A stretch of 64,000 nt of DNA from Fulvia fulva (GCF_020509005.1 NC_063014.1:5084001-5148000); one strand, 5' to 3'. Positions 1 to 10,659 are shown, numbered from the stretch's first letter. The notes: generated from the letters alone by a model not told the origin. Numbers and translations are program-made.

Positions 1-560
1 GGTGCCTGCTCGCCCTCTGCCTGCGTTCCGGTCCTCTGGGGTGTGTCCTCGTTGGCGATGAGACGTGCCAGCTTCGGAATCGGCTTCTCACTGATCCCAA
101 GCCTGGCTGCCATATTTGGCGGCCGCGAAGTCACAGTAGGTATATCCTCGATACCAGACGAGTGCAGAGCTTCGTCAAGGTCACCGGCCCCATGTGTGTC
201 GTCGTCTGCACCTTTCTCGACATCATCGTCCTCCTCTTCATCTTCTTCGTCATCTTCCTCTTCTTCTTCATGCTCCAATTCATCCTGAAAGGCCTGCGCA
301 AAGAGGGAGGATGCGCTCTTGCCGGGATCAGCTTCATGCTCCATGTGCTGTATGTGGCCATTGTTGACTACAATCTTCCCCGTCGATATGTCGATCTCGT
401 CGGCGACACCCTCGAAGTCGCGCTCGTACTTGCTGAAGATGTGCTCGAAGCGTGATTTGAGTCTTTGGTCATTGCGATTACGGTCGATATCCAATTGTCG
501 CGGGTCGTATTCGACATCGTCTGACTCGTCTTGCGCATCGTCTGCATTCATGTTCGCCAT
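1..560 (-). CDS. SCM3: Scm3-like centromere protein, 5' part (runs off the window)
   Basis: Reading the minus strand from ATG at 560 gives 186 uninterrupted codons to the window edge, so the C-terminus is missing. The N-terminus is acidic. At about residues 33-70 lies a block reading SRFEHIFSKYERDF, then DEIDISTGKIVVNNGH, which resembles the conserved core of fungal Scm3, the chaperone that deposits the centromeric histone H3 variant (CENP-A). A long Glu/Asp run follows at about residues 95-125, fitting a histone chaperone. The Scm3 assignment rests on remembered family motifs. The acidic stretch explains why other frames here look like serine- or lysine-rich peptides. It is divergent to ATG6 and shares a 383-bp intergenic region with it. 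Confidence 0.6.
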   Translation of the reverse strand, partial: MANMNADDAQDESDDVEYDPRQLDIDRNRNDQRLKSRFEHIFSKYERDFEGVADEIDISTGKIVVNNGHIQHMEHEADPGKSASSLFAQAFQDELEHEEEEEDDEEDEEEDDDVEKGADDDTHGAGDLDEALHSSGIEDIPTVTSRPPNMAARLGISEKPIPKLARLIANEDTPQRTGTQAEGEQA

Positions 561-943
561 CAGGTTCGCAGCTCCATGGCGCAGCTTCATTGCATTATGC
601 GCGCATTCATGTGTTCATCTGGCGTTACCTAGGTGTGCCCGCAGCACGCGACGCGCAGAAAGTGGGCAATCGGGACTCGGCGCGCGGCAGGCACAGCCAC
701 AGCAGCGGGAACAGCGCGCGCTAGAACAACCTTGTTTCGTATCCCTGTCGTCTCGATCACGCTTGCCTTCAATGTTCCCCGTTCACCTTGACACCAACGG
801 CATATAATCATGAACATCATGAAGCCCGCGTCTTGTGCATGCATAAGATACTATTGAAAGCACGCCAGGGTCACATGAAGTCTCCGGATCAACAGCACTG
901 CACTAGCTGATGCCACTACGTTTGCCTCGCAGACGACGACATT
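561..943. promoter_or_regulatory. Divergent promoter region between SCM3-like gene and ATG6
   Basis: This is a 383-bp spacer between two divergent start codons. I see no ORF worth calling and no clear TATA box. It presumably drives both genes, which is inferred from layout only. Confidence 0.4.
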
Positions 944-2443
944 ATGCCTCCATCAAACACCATGTCATCGACCGGACCGGCTCTGAGGTGCCAGAAATGC
1001 AAGACGACCCTTCATATCGATGGCTCGCTGGATAGTCTAAACCCAGCGTCGTTCAAAATCTTGGCAGATGCTGCTCCAGCCCTCGAGCCAAAGGCACCGG
1101 AGGCACCGCGTTCAGCAGCCGCAAAGGAGCGAAGACAGCTCTACAATGATGTCTCGAAGCAAGCCGGTCCACCGATGCACAAGCGGACCGTCACTGCGAA
1201 TCAAGGCACTCCGAGTGGCAAGCAATATCCCGATATGTCATACATAAACATATCGGATTCACAAGTTGTGCCTGCAAGTCAACATGACGCCTTCACATCG
1301 CCAACAAGGAAGAAGTCTGTAACAAAGAACAGCGACTCACTAAACACTGCTAATGGAGAAACCCGCATGTCACGGGAGATGGAGAGTGTGATGCGTCTGT
1401 TCGAGATTCTTTCTGCTCGGTCCGACATCGATCATCCAGTATGCTCCGAATGTACTGAGATACTGCTGGAAGGCCTCCAACGACGTCAGGCCGGTATCAG
1501 CAGGGAGCGAGATGCCTATGTCGACTTTCTGAAGAAGGCTCAGCAAGACGTCCCTACTGACGAGGAGAAAGCGAAGACGAAGCGGGATCTGGAGGATGCT
1601 CGACAGCGAGAGAAGCAGGCGCTGCAGGAACTTGAGGCTCTTGAAGCCGAGAAAGCTCGAATGGAAGATGAGATCGCAGCCCTGGATGCCGAAGCCGGGG
1701 AACTGGACGAGGAAGAGGACCAATTCTGGCGTGAGAGAAATGCCTTTGCTGCTGAGCTATCTGCCTTCCAGGAAGAACGTGACAGCTTACAAAATCAGCT
1801 CGCACACGACAACAAGGTTCTTGAGGCGCTGCAGCGCACTAACGTGTACAATGACACCTTTTGCATTGGCCACGATGGTACTTTCGGCACAATCAATGGA
1901 CTGCGCTTAGGAAGGACACCAGAGATATCCGTTGACTGGCCCGAGATAAATGCCGCATGGGGTCAAACTCTTCTTTTGCTCACCGTTGTGATCGAAAAGC
2001 TTGGACTCCAGCTCAAAGGCTATGAACTTGTTCCGATCGGCTCAACGTCCAAGGTAACTCGGCTTGAGTACCCTCAGATAGCTTCCACGACAGACACCAA
2101 GCCAAAGAAGACCATCTTTGAGCTGTTTAGCAGCGGCGATCTTCCACTTGGGCTTGGATTTCTACATCGTAACTTCGATAATGCCATGGTGGCTTTCTTG
2201 GAGTGCCTACGACAGATCGGCGAACATGTCGAGCATACTACACCCAAGTCGGGGTCACCTGGCTTGAAGATGCCATATGTGATTGCGAAAGACAAGATTG
2301 GCGAGGTGAGCATAAAGCTCGGGAGCTTTGGTCAGGAAGAGCAGTGGACCAAGGCTTGCAAATATACCCTCACTTGCTGCAAATTCCTGCTGGCACACGC
2401 AAGTCATGTGGCAGACGCAGCTTATACTAAGACTGGACGATGA
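944..2443 (+). CDS. ATG6: Atg6/Vps30 (Beclin 1 family), autophagy and vacuolar sorting
   Basis: This is a single-exon gene of 499 codons. The family is a subunit of the class III phosphatidylinositol 3-kinase complexes (Vps34-Vps15-Atg6) that start autophagosome formation and endosome-to-vacuole sorting. A CQKC motif lies at residues 16-19, followed by a low-complexity linker. From about residue 148 there is a conserved helix with CSEC, then a long Glu/Lys/Arg-rich coiled coil to about residue 290. The C-terminal evolutionarily conserved/BARA domain begins at about residue 305 with CIGHDGTFGTINGLRLGR, a hallmark of Beclin 1. A second in-frame ATG at codon 7 is an alternative start. Its 3' end lies 43 bp from the convergent dehydrogenase gene. 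Confidence 0.95.
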   Translation: MPPSNTMSSTGPALRCQKCKTTLHIDGSLDSLNPASFKILADAAPALEPKAPEAPRSAAAKERRQLYNDVSKQAGPPMHKRTVTANQGTPSGKQYPDMSYINISDSQVVPASQHDAFTSPTRKKSVTKNSDSLNTANGETRMSREMESVMRLFEILSARSDIDHPVCSECTEILLEGLQRRQAGISRERDAYVDFLKKAQQDVPTDEEKAKTKRDLEDARQREKQALQELEALEAEKARMEDEIAALDAEAGELDEEEDQFWRERNAFAAELSAFQEERDSLQNQLAHDNKVLEALQRTNVYNDTFCIGHDGTFGTINGLRLGRTPEISVDWPEINAAWGQTLLLLTVVIEKLGLQLKGYELVPIGSTSKVTRLEYPQIASTTDTKPKKTIFELFSSGDLPLGLGFLHRNFDNAMVAFLECLRQIGEHVEHTTPKSGSPGLKMPYVIAKDKIGEVSIKLGSFGQEEQWTKACKYTLTCCKFLLAHASHVADAAYTKTGR

Positions 2444-2486
2444 TGGAAGACGAGCGGGACTACATGATCCATTCCTAAATAACAGC

Positions 2487-3477
2487 CTAATTGTCTACTT
2501 GTTCCTGCGCATGTAGCGGCGAACCACGAACATGCAGCAACGCCAGAGTATCAGCTGCATCCTGGTCGAATGGTTCAGGAGCTGAGCGGTGGGTAATGCC
2601 GCTGCGCGTCTCGATCTCCAGCGTCTCCCCAGAGATGTCAGCGTCTAAACATCTTTCGAATGCCTGGACAACGGTCTCCATGGGCACGAGCAATTTCCTA
2701 GCCTGCATATCGCTGTAAAAGGTCTCTGTTGATATGCTCGTGCGGACGACGTTTGGACAAATCGCGTTCAATGAGATACCCTCTGCTGGGAGATGCTTTC
2801 CGTAGCTTCGGACGAAGCCAACGACACCGTGCTTGGCAGCCGTGTAGATGGGCAGAGCTATGGGTACAGTGGTTAGTCTTGGTTCCAGTACTTCGATGCA
2901 AACAAGTCGACACTTACTGGGAACGCAGTAGAATCCGCATACTGATGCAGTCACCACGACTGGACGATGTTAGCATTAGATGATAGGTGGACTACTCGAC
3001 CTGCTTTTCCCTCTGCATGCTCTTCCATCTGGCTTTTGGCGTCTCATCTGTTGCACTGCCAATGCAACGGTATACAGGACACCGTTCAGGTCGACGTCCA
3101 GAGGCAAGAGGTTTGGCCTCGCGAAGTCGGTTGCCTTCGGGTCGTTGGGAATTCACTTTTTCTCCCCAATGCCAGCTATAGCGAAGACAAAGTCGATGCG
3201 GCCGAATTCTTGTAGGACACCCTTGAATGCTGCAAGCTGCGATTCCCAGTCCGCTGCGTTGATCTCGAAGGCGAGGGCTTCCGGGAGAGAGGACGCCACC
3301 GACTGAGCTCCTGGGAGGTTTGAGTCTGCTATGGCTACGCGATAGCCTCTCCCGGCAAGCATTTCGATCACAGCACGGCCAATGCCGCTGGCCCCACCTG
3401 GACGAGTGAGAAGCCACAGTAACAAGAGTCGTCCTGCCTGACAGCTTACCGGTCACATACGCCGTCTTGGAAGTCAT
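2487..3477 (-). pseudogene. Short-chain dehydrogenase/reductase (15-hydroxyprostaglandin-dehydrogenase type) with in-frame TGA
   Basis: Four exons can be joined in frame: 3477-3450, 3397-2996, 2959-2918 and 2857-2487, giving 281 codons including the stop. Exon junction 1 rebuilds the cofactor motif TGGASGIG. Exon 3 gives VVTASVCGFYCVP and exon 4 the active-site YTAAKHG (Tyr-x3-Lys) and NAICPNVVRT, all typical of NAD(P)-dependent SDRs. The reading frame is broken once by TGA at 3155-3153, between GIGEKK and IPNDP. Remembered relatives have Trp here, so a TGG to TGA change is likely. Intron 2 (2995-2960) is only 36 nt with an ordinary TGCTAAC branch site but a poor GTAGTC donor. It is either a recent pseudogene or a wrong base in the sequence. 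The substrate cannot be told. Confidence 0.7.
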
Positions 3478-3797
3478 GATCAACGATCAGTCAATGACAG
3501 TCCTTGGACTTGGGATGACTACGGCTCGTCTTCGACAAAAGATGCTGACATTGTCGTCTGGCGCTATGCATCATGTGGCCATCAGTGAAAGGGGTCAACC
3601 TTACGACCCCGCTAAGCAGGCGCCGAGCGACCGCAGGTGACAACATCTGCCCTTGCCAACATGTTATGTACCGGGCAGGATCTCGATCATGCGTTAGTTT
3701 CAGTCTTTACACTACGACCAAACCGCTGGATGGTGCTCGAAGAGGCTCAATCCACATCGTTGACCGCCCAGACCTCACCACCAGAAGCTGCAATTCT

Positions 3798-4439
3798 TTA
3801 CACCCGATGTCCAGGGCGTGAAGGTGCTGCGGATGCGTACATCGAAGGAAGCACCTGTGGTCCCAGATCCGGCTCGTGAATCTGGATCGCAGTGCCGTTA
3901 CTCGGGATGGTTACCAGAAGATGAGTGCAAACCGTGCAGTAGTGCTTCGTGGGCACGTCTTCTGACTGTGTTATATACTGGGGACCGCAGCAGAGGCACA
4001 TACAGCAATCGCCGACTCTGTCAATGGTGCGAGTGAGCTGTTGTCCCCTGCCAACACGAGGATACACTTACGCATCTTCTTTGTACTTGGTCACTCTGGT
4101 CAGTCGCCGCTCATGGCAGTGCGGGCAGTCCACATGTGCAGGCTCTCTCTTCAAGTGCCTCAACGGCGTGACCGATGCTGCTGCGTATGCTGGCTGTATG
4201 ACTGGTGCAGGTTGGACTGCTATGATGGCGGGCTGTGGCTGTACTACAGCAGTTTTCTCGCTGAGCCATCCTTAGTGTCACGCTCTGGAAGGACTCTGGA
4301 ACACCGACCTGTCCGCGTAGCCAGTCGCGATTGACATGCCAGAGTCCATTGGAAGTACCAGCAGCGCTGCATCAGAATCATTGTCGCCAAGTGGCGAAGC
4401 GCCTCGTTCCATGGCTTTCTCGTTCGTGTTCAGAGCCAT
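3798..4439 (-). CDS. LITAF-domain zinc-ribbon protein
   Basis: No single ORF shows this gene. I assembled it from three exons: 4439-4309, 4260-4072 and 4017-3798, totalling 540 nt and 179 residues. A Pro/Ala/Val-rich linker precedes HVDCPHCHERRLTRVTK, the first half of a zinc ribbon. A Cys-rich hydrophobic stretch (GDCCMCLCCGPQY) follows, then HYCTVCTHLLVT, the closing HxCxxC. This CxxC, hydrophobic, HxCxxC order is the LITAF/SIMPLE domain, a monotopic membrane zinc domain of late endosomes. The second intron (4071-4018) has a GTAAGT donor. The first (4308-4261, 48 nt) has a weaker GTCGGT donor, so the N-terminus is less certain. Phases are consistent across both junctions. Confidence 0.7.
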
Positions 4440-4793
4440 GGACTAGAGATCGCTGAATCACTGTCGTGTGATCTGATAGCTGTGAGCGGACGCCTCAGCT
4501 CAGACTACTCCTGGTGAAGTGTTATAATGTGGAATGAGGGATGCAGAACTCAAGAAATGTTGTAATTGTCAAGTTGCAGAAGAGGCGCTGGTCCGCTTGC
4601 GCCACTAATGCACCACTTTGGGGCCGATTTTGACAACTATGATTGGACGTCAGCCGCAACCGCAGCCGCACTGAATCACTCGTGGGCTGGACTTTGTCCT
4701 CGACAGACATGTTACACACCACCTGAGGCCTCTTCACCGGTCGAAGGCGAGGCGACGTTTCTCCATCCTCATCTCCAATAGACGAAGACGCGT
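4440..4793. other. Spacer between LITAF gene and HET gene 1
   Basis: No convincing gene. A missing first exon of the HET gene could lie here, since the HET frame is closed by TAG at 4779-4781 and has no ATG before the domain. A 103-codon minus-strand ORF (4522-4833) has no recognisable motif. Confidence 0.3.
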
Positions 4794-6621
4794 TTGATTC
4801 GGACTGGGCCTTACCCGCCTGGACCCCAGCCAAAATTGGAACTGCACGACATTGAACTACATGAATTGCAGCTACAGAATCAGCAATACGCCATCTCGTC
4901 GCATACCTGGGGTGAACTCAAAGACGAGGTCCTGTTCGCTGATTTGATCAACACTTGCGATTCCGAGATAAGACAGAACTTTAGATATATCTCTGTCGAT
5001 CTTACCCAAGAACCTGGGCTTTCCTTGAAGAGCAAGCTAGCATGGAACAAGATCGAAACTTCACTAGATCAAGCCCGAAGAGATGGGCTCCAGTGGCTGT
5101 GGGCTGACACTCTCTGCATTGACAAAGGCAGCTCCGCCGAGTTTTCCGAGGCAATCAACTCCATGTACACATGGTATACCGAGGCCGCGATCTGTCATGC
5201 ATACTTGGCCGACGTGTCTTCGAGCGATCCTCCGGAGCTTCGACGAGATAAGTTTTACAACAATCGTTGGTTCACCAGAGGCTGGACGCTGCAGGAACTG
5301 CTGGCGCCGAAACAACTCATATTTTACTCCACTGATCAGATCTCACTCGGCAACAAGAGATCGTTGGCAGAGCCGTTATCTGGCATCACAGGGATCGATG
5401 CGGCCATCTTACGAGGTGAACGGCGTCTGGAGACCGCGAGTGTCGCGAAGCGAATGTCCTGGGCAGCCCAGCGCAAGACAAGTAGGCCTGAAGATCAAGC
5501 TTACTCTCTCATGGGGCTCTTCAACGTCAATATGCCAATGCTTCATGGCGAGGGTGGCGAGAAAGCTTTTCTTCGCCTGCAGGAAGAGATAATGAAGCTT
5601 TCCGATGATCAGTCCATCTTTGCTTGGGTAACGCCACATAGCAAGGATAACGACGAAAGGAGCAAGGCTGGGACAGGCGCGAGTCCTACCCCCGGAAAGG
5701 TCATCAGATGATCGATACCACGGGCTACTTGCTGACAGCCCAGAGGCCTTTGCTCAGGCAGGTGACTACCGTACATATCGCGCTTTCGAGGAACAAAGTC
5801 CTTTCGACATGTCAAACAGAGGACTTGGCATCAGCCTCCATCTGACACCAGTCACACCGGGGGTTTACATTGCAGCGCTCAACTGTCCAGTCCCATCAAC
5901 ACTTGATGGATTCCTCGGTATATTTGTGAAGAAGCTGGAGACCGGGGCCAAACAGTACGCAAGGATACGCAGTGATCAGCTCGCCTCGCTACACGTAAGA
6001 GGGCGCCTCGAGCAGATCTTTGTTCGAGCTTCTGTTCCCGAATTGGATGCGTGGTCTGATGCGATGCCAACCCACCTCTTTCACATCTCAAAGATGGGTT
6101 CCCTCGGGGAAGCAAAGCTGTCTTACGAGATGATCGACGTGCTGGCTGCGCCATTCGATAAGGACGAGATGGAAGCTTATCACAATCTCAACATTCGAAA
6201 GCACCCACGAGTACCAGCTACAAAGCCCGGGACCTTCAAGATGATCAAAGGTGACGGCCGTATCACAGCCGCCCTCCTACTCGGCCGTTCTGTTGACGAT
6301 GAACGCTTCGCCCACTTGATTGGAGCCGGTAAGGACTTTGAGGTTGGCTTCGACGTGGTCGAATGCGACGAGCTCACACCGCTCGAAGCTTTTGAGGACC
6401 GATTCGAGCCTAGGGCGATGGGCAGGACTCTGAGTCTGCGGTATCACAATGTCAATGTGAGAGCTGAGACGCTGGTGAAATCCAACGTCAAGGTATACAA
6501 CTTCGCCATATACATCGAAGGTATCGAGAAGACGCAGACAGAGGCCATTACTGAAGGAATAGCCAATTTTGTTGGGGTGTCGAAGAAGACGAGGCTGAGC
6601 AAGATTAAGCAGCTATTCTGA
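4794..6621 (+). CDS. HET-domain (heterokaryon incompatibility-like) protein 1, start unresolved
   Basis: Two ORFs join through a 49-nt intron at 5628-5676 (GTAACG donor, CAG acceptor), turning SIFAW into SIFAWARVLPPERSS and then GLLADSPEAF without a frame break. The N-terminal part has the HET signature: YAISSHTWGE, WLWADTLCIDKGSSAE, a short-chain WYTEAAICHAYLADV, then RWFTRGWTLQELLAP. The later EDQAYSLMGLFNVNMPMLHGEG is also standard. HET proteins mediate allorecognition and programmed cell death in filamentous ascomycetes. No ATG precedes the domain: the frame is closed by TAG at 4779-4781 and the first in-frame ATG is inside the domain at about 5164. Either a short upstream exon exists or the 5' end is lost. 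The coordinate 4794 marks open frame, not a start codon. Confidence 0.75.
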
Positions 6622-7718
6622 GCTTGTATGCTTCGAGCGAGGGCTCTATGTCAACAATTGGTCTCCATATCACTGGGGATCTCTGGCGCCTTCACGCTCG
6701 GGGTCTTGCTTAAGAGTCGAAGCGAAGGACTTCGCGACGGATCCAGGGCAGGTCTAAACGACAACCATCCTGTCCTTGTGATCCCCTCGGCGGATACCTC
6801 GTTACACCTTTGATGGACGTTCGACTCAACCACCCGACGCATCCACCCACCTGTCACAAATGATCATGCGGCAACGAACGACCTGGTGGTCGCCAAAATT
6901 CCCGAATTTGGTGAATGCAGCACTTCCCGTTTCGTGGCTTGAACTCTATCGCTCGATGCTCTTACCACATTAGGAGAAGACAGCGGCCACGAATATGCGA
7001 CCTCATGCACACGAGGCACACTCATGCGCGCGAGAGTTCGATTGTGTATGACCTCAGCTCCGCCTCAATCTACGAAACAGTCGTTAGCAACCGTACTGGA
7101 GCTTTATTTTCTTGTTTAGTCGTATCACAGAGCGGATCACTTCTGCGCCTTCTGGATCGAGTTGGGGATCTTCGATGGTCTTGCTCGCGTTACTTCCGAG
7201 GCGCGTAGTGACCACTGCTCATACATGAGTTGCTGCGGCGAAGGGTTGCTATTTGATGGGAGGGAGTGAGAGCTAAGGAATGTCTGCATATGCAGCTCTG
7301 CAACTTCTTGAAAGGGAAAGAATGCTATGACCCGGCAGGTATCACACTACACAATTCTAAGTCGGACTGTGACACTAGCCACGCAGAGGTGGATGGGGAA
7401 GAGGTTGGTTGTTATTTGATGAGATGAAGTGAGAGCTAGGAAACGTCTGCATGAGCACTTTGCAACTTCTTGAAGAGGAAAGAATGTTTTGCCTTCGAGC
7501 AGTACAGTGTTGGTCATGGTGAAACCAAACCGTCATCCCTTGCGTTGCTTGCGTATGCTCGATGTGGAGTGTGTACGACTCGGCGTGGAAGTCAGCTGAT
7601 TACCATGCAGCCTCGAGTGACCTTGAACCGAGAAACCTCAGAGCGGAATTGATCAACACATAATTGCTAAGATTTGTTACAAGATGCCTAGTATCATGCC
7701 AACCCCAGTCCATACAAT
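6622..7718. other. Spacer of about 1.1 kb, no gene seen
   Basis: This lies between the ends of HET gene 1 and FOX2. ORFs are short and lack motifs. The only structure I see is a diverged direct repeat, listed separately. Confidence 0.4.
7240..7490. repeat. Diverged direct repeat, two copies of about 90 bp
   Basis: Copy 1 (7240-7329) and copy 2 (about 7402-7490) share TATTTGATG, GTGAGAGCTA, GTCTGCAT, GCAACTTCTTGAA and GGAAAGAATG in the same order, with an offset of about 162 bp. No terminal inverted repeat or ORF is linked to them. They could be an old local duplication or a transposon remnant. Confidence 0.6.
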
Positions 7719-10659
7719 CTACAACTTCGGCTTCCCACCCTCCCTCACCTCAGCACCAGCACCCGCAATCGCCAACTTACCCGTCTCCTTAACCTTCGTC
7801 TGAAACACGACAAGATTTCCCTCCCTCCACATCTCCGTCACAAGCGTCTGACCCGGCAGCACAATGCCCGCAAACCGGACCTTGATGTTCTTAAACTCCC
7901 CAAACGTCTTCAGCACCGCCTTACCCGCAATTCCAAACGAGCAGAGGCCGTGGAGAATTGGCACATCAAAGCCTCCAACTTTGGCGAAATCAGGGTCAAC
8001 GTGTAGCGGATTCCTGTCACCGGAGAGACGATAGATCGCTGCGAGGTCTTCACTGGTCTTCTCTTCTACCACAGCGTCTGGGTTGCGCTTAGGTGGAGTG
8101 TGGACTTTACTCGCAGCACCTCTATCACCCCCCTGCTTCTGCCCACCGAAACCTCCCGACCCTCTCAAGAAAGCCGTACTCTCATTATAGAAAATCTCCT
8201 TCCCGCTCTTCTTGTCCTTGGTAATACTGCCCTGCACGACCACGGCGCTCTTGCCTTTATCTTGGACCTCGACGAGCGTGGGGTGGCAGATGAGGTCTGC
8301 CTCGGTTGGGATCGGGAAGGAGCGGATCTCGAGGTATTGCTCGCCGTGCAGGACCATGTTGGGCGAGAAGTTGGGGACGATGTCGGAGAGGGAGTAGGGG
8401 GTTTCGACGTTGAAGGGGGGGATGACGCCGAAGGTGGGGAGGGCTTGGAAGTTGTCGGCGCCTTCGAAGACGTAGTCGAGGTCGGTGCGTTTGGCGCCGA
8501 TGCCTAGGTCTGTGGGAGGGGTGTGGGTGAGTATGCGGTTTAGGTAGGGGAGGTGGAGATGGACTTACTGTAGAGGATTACATCGCGCTCATCGTAGGAG
8601 AAGTCTGTGCCTTCTGCCTTGGCTTTCTTTGCTTCTGCGATCTTTGCGTTCCAATCTTCGTTGTCGCCGTCGTCTGTGGGCAGTGTTATCAGCGCGGGAT
8701 CTTGAAGTATGGAGGCGATGTGGTTGATGGAGATATTGATATTGTATTTGTTCACTTATTTACAATTTCGACTTACCTGAGCTGCCCTTGTTCTTCCTGT
8801 TCTCAAAGTTACCCATGATCTTGTTGTTTGCAAATGGGACATCATGTGGATTGTCGGTGCCGGCTACGTCGAAGTTTGAGATCTTGTCCCACGCTGCCAC
8901 GACAGCTTCTGGGGTCAGCTGCTCATCGACAGGGAACTGAGCACCTGGTGTCCGCTGCCACCTGGTCTCGCCAACCCATCCAGATCCGCTCTCGAACAAA
9001 CGACCGGTTGGCTCACTTGGCATCTTGTCGGATGCCATGATGAGCACAACAGGCACAACGTAATCTGGCTTGAATGCTTGCACCATCTCCTCTGGCATGA
9101 CGGAGCGGGTCATGTTCGTGCCGGCGTTTGGTGCGATTGTGTTGACGAAAATGTTGTACTTCTTGCCCTCACGAGCCAGCGCACGCGAGAAACCGAGAAT
9201 ACCGCACTTCGCCGCTGCATAGTTGGCCTGGCCGAAGTTTCCGTAGATACCAGAAGTTGAGGTCGTGTTGATGACACGGCCGTACTTCTGCTTGAGGAAG
9301 TATGGCCAAGCAGCCTTGGTGGCCTTGTATGTGCCCCGGAGATGGACGTCCAGCACTTGGTTGAACATCTTGTCATCCATGTTGTGGAAAGACTTGTCGC
9401 GCAGGATACCTGCGTTGTTGACGAGAACGTCGATGCGGCCGAAAGCATCGATTGCTGCCTTTACGACCTTGTCGCCGTCCTCAGCGCTGCATCGTACACC
9501 CACTGCCTGGCCACCCATCTTCTTGATCTCCTGAACAACAGGCTCAGGATCTGCGAGATCGTTGACCACGACAGATGCACCATACTTGGCAAAGTTCAGC
9601 GAGTAGAGGCGACCAAGACCGGCACCACCACCAGTGATGACTGCGACCTTGCCCTTGAAGTCCAGCTCTTGGGCCTTCGGGTTGGCTGGCAGCTTTTGTG
9701 CGTCCTCGAGAAGTGCCATGAAGTCGTTGGGTCCTGTTGGGTGCTGTGGCTTCGACCAGTCCTCAATGTCACTCCACTTCGCGAGCAGAGCACCTGGTGT
9801 GAAAGAGTTGTCTGCCTTGAGCAGAGCACCCCTGGAGCGCTCCCATCGGTACTTTGCAATGTGACCGCCGCCGAGCTCGAAGATGCCGCCCGACTCCTTG
9901 GTGTTCGACTTGTGTGTGAGGACAGCGACAAGTGGCACGATCCACTCGGGCTTGAGCATGTCCAGAACCTCCTTTGGCATGACTGTCGCAGTCAGACGCG
10001 AGGCCGCGATTGGTGCAATCGTGTTACAAAGGATGTTGTACTTGGCACCCTCCTTTGCCAGAGTCTCTGTGAAGCCTACTTGCGCCAGCTTGGCCGCCGA
10101 GTAGTTGCACTGTCCGAAGCTGCCAAAGAGGCCTGCCGCAGATGCAGTGCTTATCACGCGACCGTACTTCTGCTTCCTAAAGTGTGGCCATGCTGCTCTC
10201 GCGCACTTGTAAGCACCGATAACGTGCACCTTCATGATCAAGTCCCAGTCGTCATCTTTCATGTTCTTGAAGCTCACATCTCGGAGAATGCCGGCGTTGT
10301 TGATGAGCACATCGATTCGTCCGTAGTTGTCGATGGCGGTCTTGATGATGTTCTCGCCGTTCTGGACATCGTCGTAGTTGGCTACAGCCTTGCCGCCTGC
10401 CTTGGTGATCTCGTCGACCACTGCTTGCGCAGCCTATATCCATACCATGTGATCAGTACATTCTCCCATTGGTGTGTGTTGGTCGCACAGGCACACTTAC
10501 AGTCTGGCCACCACCCTCACCCTTGAAGCTGCCACCGAGGTCGTTGACCACGACGTTAGCTCCTCTGCTGGCATAGAACAGAGCGTATGCCTTTCCCAGT
10601 CCATTTCCGGCGCCAGTGACCACGACGGTCTGGCCGTCCCATCTTAGCTGTTCGCTCAT
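7719..10659 (-). CDS. FOX2: Peroxisomal multifunctional beta-oxidation enzyme (3R-hydroxyacyl-CoA dehydrogenase / enoyl-CoA hydratase 2)
   Basis: Four exons (10659-10501, 10433-8777, 8673-8569, 8509-7719) give exactly 904 codons, 903 residues, the usual length of fungal Fox2/MFE-2. Two tandem SDR dehydrogenase modules come first: TGAGNGLG with active-site NYSAAK, then [10 protein letters not shown] with NYAAAK. The C-terminal hydratase-2 hot-dog domain shows [14 protein letters not shown] and [11 protein letters not shown]. The enzyme carries out the second and third steps of fatty-acid beta-oxidation in peroxisomes. The C-terminus is Pro-Lys-Leu, a weak relative of the SKL-type signal. The 103-nt intron at 8776-8674 encodes, if retained, Gly-Lys-Ser-Lys-Leu-stop directly after the second dehydrogenase module. 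All three introns have GTAAGT donors. It is divergent from the TDA10-like gene. Confidence 0.95.

Noticed and set aside
5628..5720. Frameshift in HET gene 1 after SIFAW
   Set aside because: A 49-nt GT-AG intron (5628-5676) joins both frames cleanly, so no frameshift is needed.
8760..10421. Separate dehydrogenase gene ending in SKL
   Set aside because: The frame reads into an intron with a GTAAGT donor; exons on both sides join to a complete 903-residue FOX2. Kept only as an alternative-splicing idea.
9342..10526. 394-codon plus-strand ORF
   Set aside because: It lies exactly opposite the FOX2 dehydrogenase exons; the product is Cys/His/Leu-rich without motifs, as expected for an antisense shadow of a codon-biased gene.
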